Of a stretch of DNA of 64,000 nt, positions 15,201 to 22,957 are shown piece by piece (position 1 is the first letter of the stretch; the number at the start of each line of letters is the position of its first letter). The position numbers and the translations under genes were made by a program. The DNA comes from Vitellaria paradoxa (lineage: Eukaryota > Streptophyta > Magnoliopsida > Ericales > Sapotaceae), in contig CM034236.1 in the NCBI GenBank assembly GCA_019916065.1, positions 16,817,167 through 16,881,166 of the forward strand, given 5' to 3'. Below the pieces are notes generated by a model. The model saw nothing but the letters and a program-made list of their open reading frames with translations, ran no database searches and was not told the origin of the DNA.

Positions 15201-18200
15201 TTTCAAGATTTAGTTTCTTATGCTCTTATTACCAGTGGTGCGGATCTAATTAGTTTTTAGGAGATTATCAGTAGCCAAGAGAAGAGAAAATGGATGGAGG
15301 TTATGGCAGAATAGATGGAGTTACTGCATAAGAATAAGACATAAGAATGAGTAGAATATAGTGAGTAAAGTGCAACAAAACAAGCAAAGCGAAAGCATCT
15401 GCTTGTTCAGGTTTACATTGGTTTGCAAGAATATAGAGAAGGTTGGAGGGTGAGGGGACTTGTCCCTTGCAGTACAGTACAATAGTAATACAGATTCGTC
15501 ATTTCCTCGGAAGCTTGCTAGGAACATACTGGAAGCCCACGAGAAGACTGCTTTGATTCACGAAAAAATACCAAGAGTAGCATCAATCTAGCAGTTTTTT
15601 GAATTGCATTTCAAAAGCCAATTTCACCTAGGATTTCGAGGTACATATATTATGGGATATCTATATAATAAAATAGGACAGTTTTTGAAATTGTTTCTCT
15701 CACAAACTAAGATCCAATAGTTAAGAATTATATTTTCTTTCATTCAACAATTGAGATCATTTTTATATTTTTAACTTCCTGCTCAACTCTTATTTAAGTA
15801 GACCCCACTACCATCTATTTCACAAAATGGTTTGATTATTTTAAATTTCACTATATTTCAGGAGTAAAGATCATATGCAAATCAAAATTGCCAACTTGAA
15901 TTCCTCCCAATTATAGTTATAGGAAGTTGAACCTTCTAAATTGAAGCACCATAATTTGTATTTTCTTTTATGGTGCTTATCAAAAATTAACTGGAGAGAG
16001 AGAGAGACACAGATAGACCAAAACACATGTACTAGCTGCTAGAGTCTAAATTTTTAGAAAAAAAAAAAAGTTAAAACTTAAAGATTATCATAGTTTTTTT
16101 TATTTGAATTTTTTTTCTAAAGTTTCAACTATATAAAAAAACTTAATATTAATTTTGGTCAGAGTGCTGTAGATATAGGTTATTGTTAGTATTATACATT
16201 ATAAGAAGTTGAAATTAGGATTTTCTAATACTAGTATTGAGAAAAAAGCTAAGAATAAGATGATAGAGTTATTAAAGGATTTCTTTAAGGTTCTCTTATC
16301 CACTTATTGTATTCTTTTGCTCCAATGTTGGAGCTTTATAGTAAAAACTAGATCTTATTAGACCCATGGATGTTGACAAACCACATAAATCTTGTGTTCT
16401 TTCTGTTACGTGACTGAGACTATATGCGGTAAGATGGGGAAAGGGATGAGGAAGGAGATAGGGATACAACAGAAGGGGGAAAATACATCAAAGACCAGTG
16501 GAACAGAGCTAGAGATGAAGAATACAAACATGGTGGAAAGAGTGTATGGCGAGAGAGATGAAGGCTTGTTCAGTACTATGAACATAGAGCAAATTCTTGA
16601 GACAACCTCAAACCACTCACCTGAAATGGTTGGGAACGGCTCAGATAAGGATGCTTTGGGCCCTCAGATTGCTTTAGGTGCATTCCACATGAAGGGCTGG
16701 GATCCCTCGATGTACCTTCTAGATCACGGCCATTCAAAGAGATCTGCTGGACGGTCACGATGCATCACAATGGACAAAGGAGTTGATCAAGGGAGCTTCA
16801 TAAATGATGGGCAGAAGAGCCATCAACTAAAGGAGTCAACACAAGCATGTGCAAGGAAAAACCTAGAGAATTCTAGAAGCACAGTGACTTAGCAAGTAAA
16901 AGGTATTTGCAAGGCCGGTTGAATAAGTTGGACCCTTATAACTAAAATAGTCCAACAGTGAAACATTTGTTATCTTCATCGAGCCCCATCATAATTCTAA
17001 GGAATCTTTTCTGTTAGATTGTTAGGAAGTCAGTTATAATTGTTAGTGGAGAATATATAAATATAGCTATAGTGATGTAAGAAGGGGTATGTAAGAAAAC
17101 TCTTCGAGAAGTATTCTCTTGGAGGATTGAACCACCTCAGAACTAGTTTATCACTTCATCAATTTCCTTTCAGAAATTTTTATTTTTCCTTGTTTCAAAC
17201 AAATTCCAAGATAGGTAAAAATAAAAGAATTCCTAGAGATCACTGCACTTTCATTGTGAGTGTTTTATTGCGTTCGTTTGTTTGTTTGCCATTGTTTGCT
17301 AGTGTTTCGCATGAAGGTGATCCGTTATTCCACACAACAAATCATAAAGCCATACTGCAGATCAAGACTAGCAGGAGAGCGTCAAGGTGCTATTAGAGAA
17401 CTTAAGATAAGGGATCAGGTATTGGAGAGACTCATTAAGGTGAGAGTCTGGAAGGTAAAGGTAGCAACAACCAAGTGTAACATCATGAGCTAAAAATGCC
17501 AGGTGCTTGAGTGACGATATAGTTGAAGGGCATTGAGGAATGCATAATTGGATGTATCTTGGAGTTTGTCCCCAGATGCCTAAGCTCAAGATTAAGTCTT
17601 CATATACTTTAGCCTTGGCTAGCGTGGCTAGCCTCCACAAGCGTGTAGTATTGGAGATATCAAATTGATCCACATGTTACCTCAAAAAGAAGACATGCGA
17701 GTCCCAAGTTCATGGAGGCAATGATATGGCGTGCCAACAAAATTCCAAGGATACGAACGTGATTGAAATTGTTTGTGTAGTACATTCAGTACATGCCATG
17801 CAAAACAAATCTTCACAATCTTCAACACCAACATTTCTTAAAGAATCTCAAAGCTCTTTGTTATGTGATGAATAAGACGAAGAAAATTATTTTTTTTTTT
17901 GGGAAAAAGATAAGTAAATTTTTATTAAAGAATAGAAATCTATATGAGCATCGATGAGATGCTATTACAAAACAAATGGAGATCAAATACAGATACTAAA
18001 CAACCTATCGAGGGGAAACAGAGATAATCGAACCCAAACAAACGAAGATCAACTTATTTGATCAAGAAAGTTCAAGAAAGAAGATAAATCGATCTCCCTT
18101 CCATCCTTCACCCAATCATATAGACAAGTAAGAAAATAGCTCTTAATTCTCAAGTTAGGCCTGCTTTCATCTTCAAATATCCTCCTATTTCTCTCCTTTC

Positions 18201-21200
18201 ATATTAGCCAAAACACACAGAATGGAACCACATTCCATATGGATTTTTTATGCTTTCTAACAGGTTGACCCCACTAAGCCAAGAGAAAGCCATAGAGATT
18301 TCTTGGGAAGCACAAATGAACTTCGAAACATGAAAGAATCAAACTCCACAAGATGAAGAAAATTATTGGACAAAATGATTGCAATATGGTAGTTTTGGAT
18401 TATTTAGAATTAGGACAATATCTTGCTACCTCAGGTTTAGAACATCAAACTCTTTCAGGTTTTTTGAACTTAGAAGTACCAGCTGCTTCCCCTAACATAT
18501 ATTGTTCTGGGGGACAACATACAAAGACAAAAAGCAAGCACCCTATCCATAAAATATGAAATATAACAAACTTCCTTTCTCAGGAGAACTAAAAACAATG
18601 CCAAGAAGATATATTTCTAAAAAAGAAAAAACAAAAAAGCAATAAGCAAAGGCATAAATGAATGTCCGTACAAATCAATTTAAAAGTGACTTGCATCTTC
18701 TCTCACTCACTCAAACAAGTTAGGAAGTCAAAATTTTACTCTTTTCCATTTATTGTCGAGCCAAAAATCAATGATATTTCAGTCAATTTTAAAGCAATAA
18801 GTAGGCCAAAAAAAAGGGAAAGAAAAAAAGAAAAACAATCAATTGGGAATTCCTCTAATGAATATCTTACGAATGCTTCAGCTATGCAGATACAGTAAAT
18901 GTCATTTCTCCCTTCATCACAACCAAATTCTGGACTCTGACCATTTTACACATAAAAATCACACAAGGAACAAATTTGAACTCATTTCAGATTTAATGTC
19001 TAAAACAAAAGAAATGCAAAAAATAAAAAATACAAAAATGCATATTAAACAAAGTTGACTGGATACTACAAGGGATTGAATAACAGAAGCCAAATCAGAT
19101 GTCTTAATTATTTCTGACTCCCCAAGTTTGGTAAGCAGTTGAACTCGGCTCTCAACAACCTGCAACATTTGAAGTTCTATGTAACAAACAAAGTTATAGC
19201 ATTTACAAGATCCACTATTTTACCTGCTACCAGTAATGTTTGATAAATTCCACATCATAATCAGAATTGAGAAATAATGACAGAAAGATGAAAAAAAAAT
19301 GCAAAATATGAAGTAATATTAATAATCAAAACAGAATTGATATAAATAGAGAGAGTATTTAATTATATTATGAAAGAAAGGAGATGTAAATCGGCAAGAA
19401 AAAATTTTCTTTTTTAAGATTGTTATACTCAAAATTCTAGAACACCATTCTCTACAAATAAGTATGATTCCACAAATTTAAAATGCCATGATAGAAAAGA
19501 ACAAAAGGTTGAACTATTAGGAGTAGACAGATTTTGATATTATGACGACAGAAATGATGACATATTTGATATTAAGTATATCAACATTAACAGCAAATCA
19601 TGAAATATCAACCTTAAGAACAAAGTACCTTGTCCTAAATTTGTACTACAATTTTAGACAAATCCATACCCCAAAAGTCAGAATGGATAACAGCAATCTA
19701 TCACACATTATCACCACATACATTATTCATTACATGCAAACACGCACCCCAAAGAGTGAGTGGCTGTCATTGCAGTCAGACACTTGTGCATAAATGAATA
19801 AACAGATTTTTAGATTATATGCAACTTCTCCACACAACTACTAATGTACTCACACAAGTTGTCAACAATGTATATTATTCCCCTATTTTAGTGTTTCTTT
19901 AATCATAGAAATAGCTAAATTTTGTAACGAGAAAACAATACACTCTGGAAGTTATTAATGTACTCACGCAATTTGTCAACAATTCTCCCAGGAAGAGTAA
20001 GAAAGATACAAAAAGAAAATAAATATTTATAAACAAAATGACTAGTAAGTGAACGAATTATTTGCTTGAACTATTTTAGAAAGCGCTTGCTAGTCTTTTA
20101 AGCAATCCTAAGGTTCAAAACACTTCCATCAACAAAACAGAACATGCAGAATTTCTTTTCCAGAACATAATCCAGCACTTTTGGTATCTAGGCCATAACC
20201 TGGCACTTTGGGTATCAAATCGTTGATACATTGCCAATATTGGCCAAATGTAGTTCAATAGTCACTGCAGAACTTATTCACATCTTAAGATTATGCCCCA
20301 ATAATCATTTTTGCAGTACAGAAGAAATGCATCATTATCTTAAGAATGTGTTACCACAAGGACAGGCTTCCTTTTCCAATTAATCATGGTAATACCTCAC
20401 AGATTAGTTCCAATCTCAAGGAAATTATTCTTTTATGTAATAGAATGGACAAAAAAAGACAATATCTTTGAACAGAACTATGTTGAAAGCATAACAAACT
20501 TCAAGTTTGTCCCTTTGCCTTCTTTCTTTTACACTTATTCAACTCCTCTCATCGTTTACCTTGTTGCTTTCCAGATAGAAACAATAAGGAAGAGGTTACA
20601 CCAAATCAAACCCCGCTCTTGGAATAAAGACATGCCACATTTTGACATCACAAAAATCAAAATTCCCAATAGCGAAAGTTTAGCATTTTGTCTGAACAAA
20701 GGTTTGAAGTAGTTAAGATTTGAAAAGTAACTAGAAAATGGTATTCAGGTATTTTCAGAGTTTTTATGGTAATTTAAAATTTAAGTATTATCGATCACAC
20801 AATAGAGCATACCATGCCTGAAACCAAAAGAAATGACAGTTTTTTTGTTGAGATCATATTTTTTTATCTTTCTTAACTTGCTCAACTCATTGTTGGTTTT
20901 CTTTCGCTGTGGCACCAATATGGTTTTTGCAAAACCATTTATGTCATGCTCTTGAACTGCTGATAAAAAGAGAGTCCAAACTCATTTTAATTTTGAGAAA
21001 TGTGCCACAAACCTGAAGATTTGATAATTTTCTCTTTTTCATATTGAAGATTTGAAGTAAGAAAAAAGTTAGAAGCTTGAAGAATTTGAAGCTACAAAAT
21101 TTAAATGATTTTTTCTTACATGTGAATCCGGCAAATTTATTTCCATTTTCTTCCTAGAAAATGATGCTTAAGTATGCATTTGCAAAATTTTAAACTTATT

Positions 21201-22359
21201 AAGATAGTGACTATTGAAACCATCAAACAAACAGAAGAAGAAGATAACCATAAGTAACAGAAACTAGAATGAGTACAGTGATGGAAAGACTATTGACTCC
21301 TGTCTAGTTTTCAGTTTTTACACTAATTTTAATTATTTAGGAGTCTCAATGCAATCCGTACAACACAAGAACCAGCATGGGAGACATGAACTGAAGAGCA
21401 AGACTCTCCTTTGTCATGCATTACAATTTATATCAATTACACACATACAATTCGATACAATGGTTGACATTGGCACCAAGTTAACTGACTCCACCTATAA
21501 CGAGATTAATATAGGTCCTTGAGGATATAAAATGAAATCAATATATGAAATAGGGTTCACAAGTCTCAAGTGTAACCACTCAACCAGCCATCAACAAGAG
21601 CAAGTGAAAAACAATTGAAAAAAAAAAAAAAAGTGTTGCATCCATTACACTAACAAGCATATGTCCAAATTCCCAATTTCCCTCATCTTTTAGCGAATAA
21701 TTAAATGGATTTGAACAGTAACAATGGTTACCAAGACACTAGCAACATTGTCCTCTTAAAAAATTGAATGAAAAATATAATGCAACGAGGGAATCCTAAA
21801 GAAATTCTGCCCATACCCATGGTTCAATTGTAACTTTTAAGTGCTCTTAGTCGGTATTCATTGAACACAGTGAAACAGCCCTAGAAACATTGCATTCGGG
21901 CTAACTTGCCAACAGCTTGCGGATCGAGTTCTAGTCGGACAGATAGCATAAAGTTATAGTTGATCAAAACATTACACTACAAGAGAATCCTACAGAAATC
22001 TCCCGTTGAAGCTCCAAAATTACAAGAAATAGCTCGAGCTACTTACTTAAAACCCCTAACACGATAACCAAAACTCCTTAAACGCATACGAACTGAACAC
22101 ATTTGGGTAAAATGTTCGAGAAATCGGCATAGTCGCTCAATTTTTATCTAAATTGATGAAATTAAATATACTAAATATATTTGTGTATATGTATCTGTGT
22201 ATATAAACCACAAGCAGAAAAGCTAATCAAATTGATTTAGAAACGATGTGAATTGAACGAGATGAAACAACAATTAAGAATGGAAAAGAAGCGTACATCG
22301 GAAGATGTGATGAGTTCCAGCAAGCTCTGCAAGTCGTTAATCGAGCTTTCTCTCGCCAT
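2337..22359 (-). CDS. FLIP: FLIP/FIRRM-like protein (FIGL1-interacting recombination regulator, DUF4487 family), 7 exons
   Basis: Family knowledge: FLIP (MEICA1 in rice, FIRRM/C1orf112 in human) binds the AAA-ATPase FIGL1 in the nucleus, limits RAD51/DMC1 strand invasion and so restrains meiotic crossovers. Seen: exons joined as 22359-22297, 19159-19070, 9201-9067, 9008-8850, 7454-7305, 5826-4229 and 3234-2337. All but the last junction are in phase 0. The model gives 1030 residues without an internal stop, close to the length I expect for plant homologues. It is helical throughout. It has a tryptophan-rich block at residues 52-60 (IFWEDFTCL), a block near 580-600 with WEIVMELWCFMVRHAE, a HWAFAHLAITAFGYFA motif in the last exon that matches the family's C-terminal half, and a final heptad-like helix. 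There is no signal peptide or membrane segment. The start context is good (AAGAAATGGCG). The family call rests on remembered motifs, not on a search. Confidence 0.8.
3235..4228 (-). other. FLIP intron 6
   Basis: This 994-base intron is AT-rich and shows no other gene. Short open frames on either strand are not conserved-looking. Confidence 0.8.
4229..5826 (-). CDS. FLIP: FLIP exon 6 (large exon)
   Basis: A 1598-base exon that is open throughout, from a TTCACAG acceptor to a GTAAGT donor. It ends two bases into a codon, and exon 7 supplies the third base. It encodes residues 200-731, the body of the helical repeat region. Confidence 0.9.
5827..7304 (-). other. FLIP intron 5
   Basis: A 1478-base intron. 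The part about 6380-6960 has a different texture and may be an old transposon fragment, but I cannot assign it to a family. Confidence 0.7.
7305..7454 (-). CDS. FLIP: FLIP exon 5
   Basis: Fifty codons from a TTTGCAG acceptor to a GTATTG donor, phase 0. It encodes LLLDFLSYSAASFSALG and a following helical run. Confidence 0.85.
8449..8755. repeat. pair of direct repeats in FLIP intron 4
   Basis: Bases about 8446-8512 and 8690-8755 share a roughly 65-base motif (ACCAATTGTC then AAAAG-TTAAG and CCCAAC-ATGTATAT). Between them lies a block beginning with CACTCCCCCTCACATGCAA. The arrangement suggests a small mobile element or its solo terminal repeats inside the 1.4-kb intron (7455-8849). The family is unknown. 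Confidence 0.5.
8850..9008 (-). CDS. FLIP: FLIP exon 4
   Basis: Fifty-three codons from a GCAATAG acceptor to a GTAAGT donor, phase 0. It contains KASIWCGKHL and an acidic STEESQEEE stretch. It is separated from exon 3 by only 58 bases. Confidence 0.8.
9009..9066 (-). other. very short FLIP intron 3 (58 bases)
   Basis: It starts GTATAT and ends CAATAG. Fifty-eight bases is near or below the usual lower limit for plant introns, but the length is not a multiple of three and both flanking exons fit the protein. Confidence 0.65.
9067..9201 (-). CDS. FLIP: FLIP exon 3
   Basis: Forty-five codons from an AACTAG acceptor to a GTATAT donor, phase 0 at both ends. It starts IFWEDFTCLDIS and ends FLSLGIK. 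The acceptor has a weak pyrimidine tract, so the start could shift slightly. Confidence 0.75.
9345..9539 (-). other. possible extra or alternative FLIP exon
   Basis: Sixty-five open codons bounded by an AAAG acceptor and a CAG/GTGTTG donor, phase 0 at both ends, so it could be inserted between exons 2 and 3 without breaking the frame. It starts YSKGISLFPL and contains KFARPFDVALF. However, exon 2 joined directly to exon 3 reads more naturally, and the donor is weak. It may be chance. Confidence 0.25.
9779..9853. repeat. tandem duplication of about 39 bases
   Basis: The motif CAATTATTTCTATTTCCTCT plus the following AATACACTCGTGTCT occurs twice in a row with a short GAGT-type linker. A second two-copy tandem (TTTTAGGTATTT-CTTAAATAATAACCA) follows at about 10034-10091. 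Confidence 0.9.
10840..11470 (+). repeat. probable solo LTR or LTR fragment (Copia-like)
   Basis: This stretch has a TATA-like AGTATAAATAAAA near 11096-11108. About 250 bases later it has the phrase GGTTTTCACCTAGAAGG and then GTGTAAAAGTTTTTTG, which resembles the R/U5 region of many plant Copia LTRs. No second copy, primer site or coding domain is visible, so the assignment is tentative. Confidence 0.35.
12188..12887 (+). repeat. 5' LTR of the intronic Copia element
   Basis: About 700 bases, starting TGTTAGAATTG and ending CATAACA. It is homologous in segments to 15385-15655, 16186-16405 and 17235-17339. Confidence 0.75.
12891..12902 (+). other. decayed tRNA-Met primer binding site
   Basis: TCATATCAAATC lies just after the LTR end and differs from the usual Copia site TGGTATCAGAGC at four positions, mostly C-to-T or G-to-A type changes, as expected for methylated, aging DNA. 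Confidence 0.6.
13022..13700 (+). pseudogene. Copia gag remnant
   Basis: Two frame-interrupted pieces carry a UBN2-type gag: the start MMKALATTKPKK, then after stops the block YFKRKFYHLKMEEC, DLEQYINTLNQIIGDL and EDEDKALMLLFSLP, which is typical of Copia gag. A lysine-rich tail follows (KSRKKNHKDKGN). The CCHC zinc knuckle normally found there is missing, so nucleic-acid packaging function is lost. Confidence 0.85.
13700..15350 (+). pseudogene. Copia protease-integrase remnant
   Basis: Protease block WVLDSACSLHMTP has DSA where active Copia proteases have DSG or DSGA, so the active site is changed. The pre-integrase block includes WHMWVGHMGKCHMMELHK and KYCVLGKQTKVQF. The integrase core begins FIDDYSKKVWVYF and continues through stops to QQNGVV. 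The linker to RT ends at LLHKNKT near 15327-15340. At least eight stops or frameshifts are visible. It is transcribed, if at all, antisense to FLIP. Confidence 0.85.
15660..16185. mobile_element. insertion of about 525 bases in the Copia 3' LTR, possibly a Helitron derivative
   Basis: This block is absent from the 5' LTR. It starts TCTATATAATAAAATAGG directly after an A, as Helitron 5' ends often do. A CTRR end with hairpin was not found at the right border, so the class is uncertain. Confidence 0.45.
16392..16892 (+). CDS. unidentified 166-codon open frame in the nested insertion
   Basis: I do not recognise this product. It is hydrophilic and rich in K, E, G and S, with a lysine-rich start (KMGKGMRKEIGIQ) and the phrase ALGAFHMKGWDPSMYLLDHG. 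The composition looks coding rather than random, but there is no membrane segment, zinc motif or catalytic signature. Its first few codons lie in outer LTR sequence, so the true start is probably later or lost. It is most likely a fragment of a retrotransposon protein. An expressed gene is unlikely. Confidence 0.3.
   Translation: MCSFCYVTETICGKMGKGMRKEIGIQQKGENTSKTSGTELEMKNTNMVERVYGERDEGLFSTMNIEQILETTSNHSPEMVGNGSDKDALGPQIALGAFHMKGWDPSMYLLDHGHSKRSAGRSRCITMDKGVDQGSFINDGQKSHQLKESTQACARKNLENSRSTVT
16410..17235 (+). mobile_element. second insertion in the Copia 3' LTR, with an LTR-like end
   Basis: This block is absent from the 5' LTR. Its left part is an open frame (see 16392-16892). Its right part, from 17012 (TGTTAGATTGTTAGG) with a TATA-like GAATATATAAATA, resembles a Copia LTR. 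It may be the 3' remnant of another retrotransposon. Confidence 0.4.
17876..17890. repeat. LINE target-site duplication, left copy
   Basis: GACGAAGAAAATTAT, which matches 18352-18366 with one C/T difference. Confidence 0.85.
17891..18351 (-). mobile_element. 5'-truncated L1-type LINE, 3' end only
   Basis: Read on the minus strand this is the end of a LINE ORF2 (VPFCVFWLI, stop, KERNRRIFEDESRPNLRIKS, then YFLTCLYDWVKDGREIDLSS and a stop), a 3' UTR and a poly(A) tail, seen as the T-run at 17891-17900. It is flanked by a near-perfect direct duplication. Truncation at the 5' end, tail and duplication together show target-primed reverse transcription. Confidence 0.85.
18352..18366. repeat. LINE target-site duplication, right copy
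   Basis: GATGAAGAAAATTAT, the partner of 17876-17890. Confidence 0.85.
19070..19159 (-). CDS. FLIP: FLIP exon 2
   Basis: Thirty codons from a TTGCAG acceptor to a GTAGTA donor, phase 0 at both ends. It encodes a helical segment from VVESRVQLLTKLGE to ASVIQSL. Confidence 0.75.
19160..22296 (-). other. FLIP intron 1
   Basis: A 3137-base AT-rich intron. I see no transposon with definable ends and no convincing gene. Isolated open frames such as the one at 20386-20712 have random-looking composition. Confidence 0.65.
22297..22359 (-). CDS. FLIP: FLIP exon 1 (start codon)
   Basis: This exon encodes 21 residues beginning MARESSINDLQ and ends in phase 0 at a GTACGC donor. The next exon continues sensibly into VVESRVQLL. 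I chose this ATG because it has a strong plant context and gives the only open frame into exon 2. Confidence 0.75.
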
Positions 22360-22629
22360 TTCTTTCTGTATCTGTTTTTATCCTCCATCAATACATATGT
22401 ATATCCATTTCGGTTTCCCGCCTTGCAACAATGGAGAAGAATAAGACGCCCCGCAATTCGATTTTCACCCCAAATATTATTTTTACTACTCTCGTGCCAC
22501 ATATTCTCATTGTTTTGCGGTTTTGCCCCGCTGAGCATTGCTTTTTAAAATTTTCACCAACATGTACTAACATGGGTTATTTATCCATCATAAGACGAAA
22601 ATTAAATAAAGTTAACACGCTACTTAGTT

Positions 22630-22630
<1 letters not shown>
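22360..22630 (-). promoter_or_regulatory. FLIP 5' leader / proximal promoter with upstream ATGs
   Basis: Just upstream of the start codon the minus strand carries several ATGs. One opens a six-codon frame (MDIHMY) that closes before the main start. Another (near 22383-22385) overlaps the main start in a different frame. Whether they lie in the mRNA depends on the transcription start, which I cannot place. No convincing TATA box was assigned. Confidence 0.35.

Positions 22631-22632
<2 letters not shown>

Positions 22633-22699
<67 letters not shown>
22633..22699. repeat. (AG)n microsatellite upstream of FLIP
   Basis: An uninterrupted AG dinucleotide run of about 67 bases, roughly 275 bases 5' of the FLIP start codon. 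GA/CT tracts of this kind are known binding places for plant BPC (GAGA-binding) proteins. A role here is inference. Confidence 0.95.
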
Positions 22700-22701
<2 letters not shown>

Positions 22702-22957
22702 ATGTGGCTCCGGGTTTGAGAGAAAGGAAGAGAAAATGATAGATAGAGAAATTATTTATGTTTTATTATTTTTTCTTTATTTTTATTTTTTCTTCTTTTC
22801 TCTTCTCATCTTTTTCAAAATAAACAAAGCTTTGTGTTAAGTTTAAAGTAAATTATGTTAGAGTTAATTATGTTTGGAATTATAAATGACCTCATGAGTT
22901 GTTTATGCGAAGACGTAAAATTGAAATAAACATGTACGAAAATTTAGATCATTCATA

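Larger units (their letters stand above)
12188..17339 (+). mobile_element. degenerate Copia retrotransposon lacking RT/RNase H, inside FLIP intron 2
   Basis: Two diverged LTRs flank gag, protease and integrase remnants on the plus strand, in Copia order. The coding region stops just after the lead-in to reverse transcriptase (KKWMEVMAE near 15287-15310) and passes straight into LTR sequence, so RT and RNase H are deleted. The 3' LTR is itself interrupted by two insertions (about 15660-16185 and 16410-17235). Stops and frameshifts occur throughout. No clear target-site duplication was found. Confidence 0.85.
15385..17339 (+). repeat. 3' LTR of the intronic Copia element, split by two insertions
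   Basis: Three LTR pieces (about 15385-15655, 16186-16405 and 17235-17339) align in order with the 5' LTR. The last ends CACAACA like the 5' copy. The outer edges of the two insertions are approximate. Confidence 0.75.
17500..18560 (+). pseudogene. unidentified coding-like stretch interrupted by a LINE
   Basis: On both sides of the LINE there are unusually long open frames for such AT-rich DNA. One runs from about 17781 to the insertion point and resumes in the same frame after it, ending at TGA 18557-18559, about 105 codons in total, with YLELGQYLATSGLEHQTL in the right part. A second frame is open upstream (about 17650-17870, with KKKTCESQVHGGNDMACQQN). I cannot name a family. It could be a captured or processed gene fragment. 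Confidence 0.3.
9202..19069 (-). other. FLIP intron 2, about 9.9 kb, transposon-loaded
   Basis: Nearly half the gene's length is this intron. It holds small tandem duplications near 9.8-10.1 kb, an LTR-like fragment (about 10840-11470), a Copia element in the opposite orientation to FLIP (12188-17339) with two insertions inside its 3' LTR, an unidentified coding-like stretch and a LINE fragment (17891-18351). The stretch 18560-19069 is featureless AT-rich sequence. Confidence 0.75.

Noticed and set aside
17368..17673. Minus-strand 101-codon frame
   Set aside because: It overlaps coding-like plus-strand sequence, has no recognisable motif and no splice partner with FLIP.
20386..20712. Plus-strand open frame of 108 codons in FLIP intron 1
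   Set aside because: Composition is that of random AT-rich DNA, with no motif, splice partner or conserved block.
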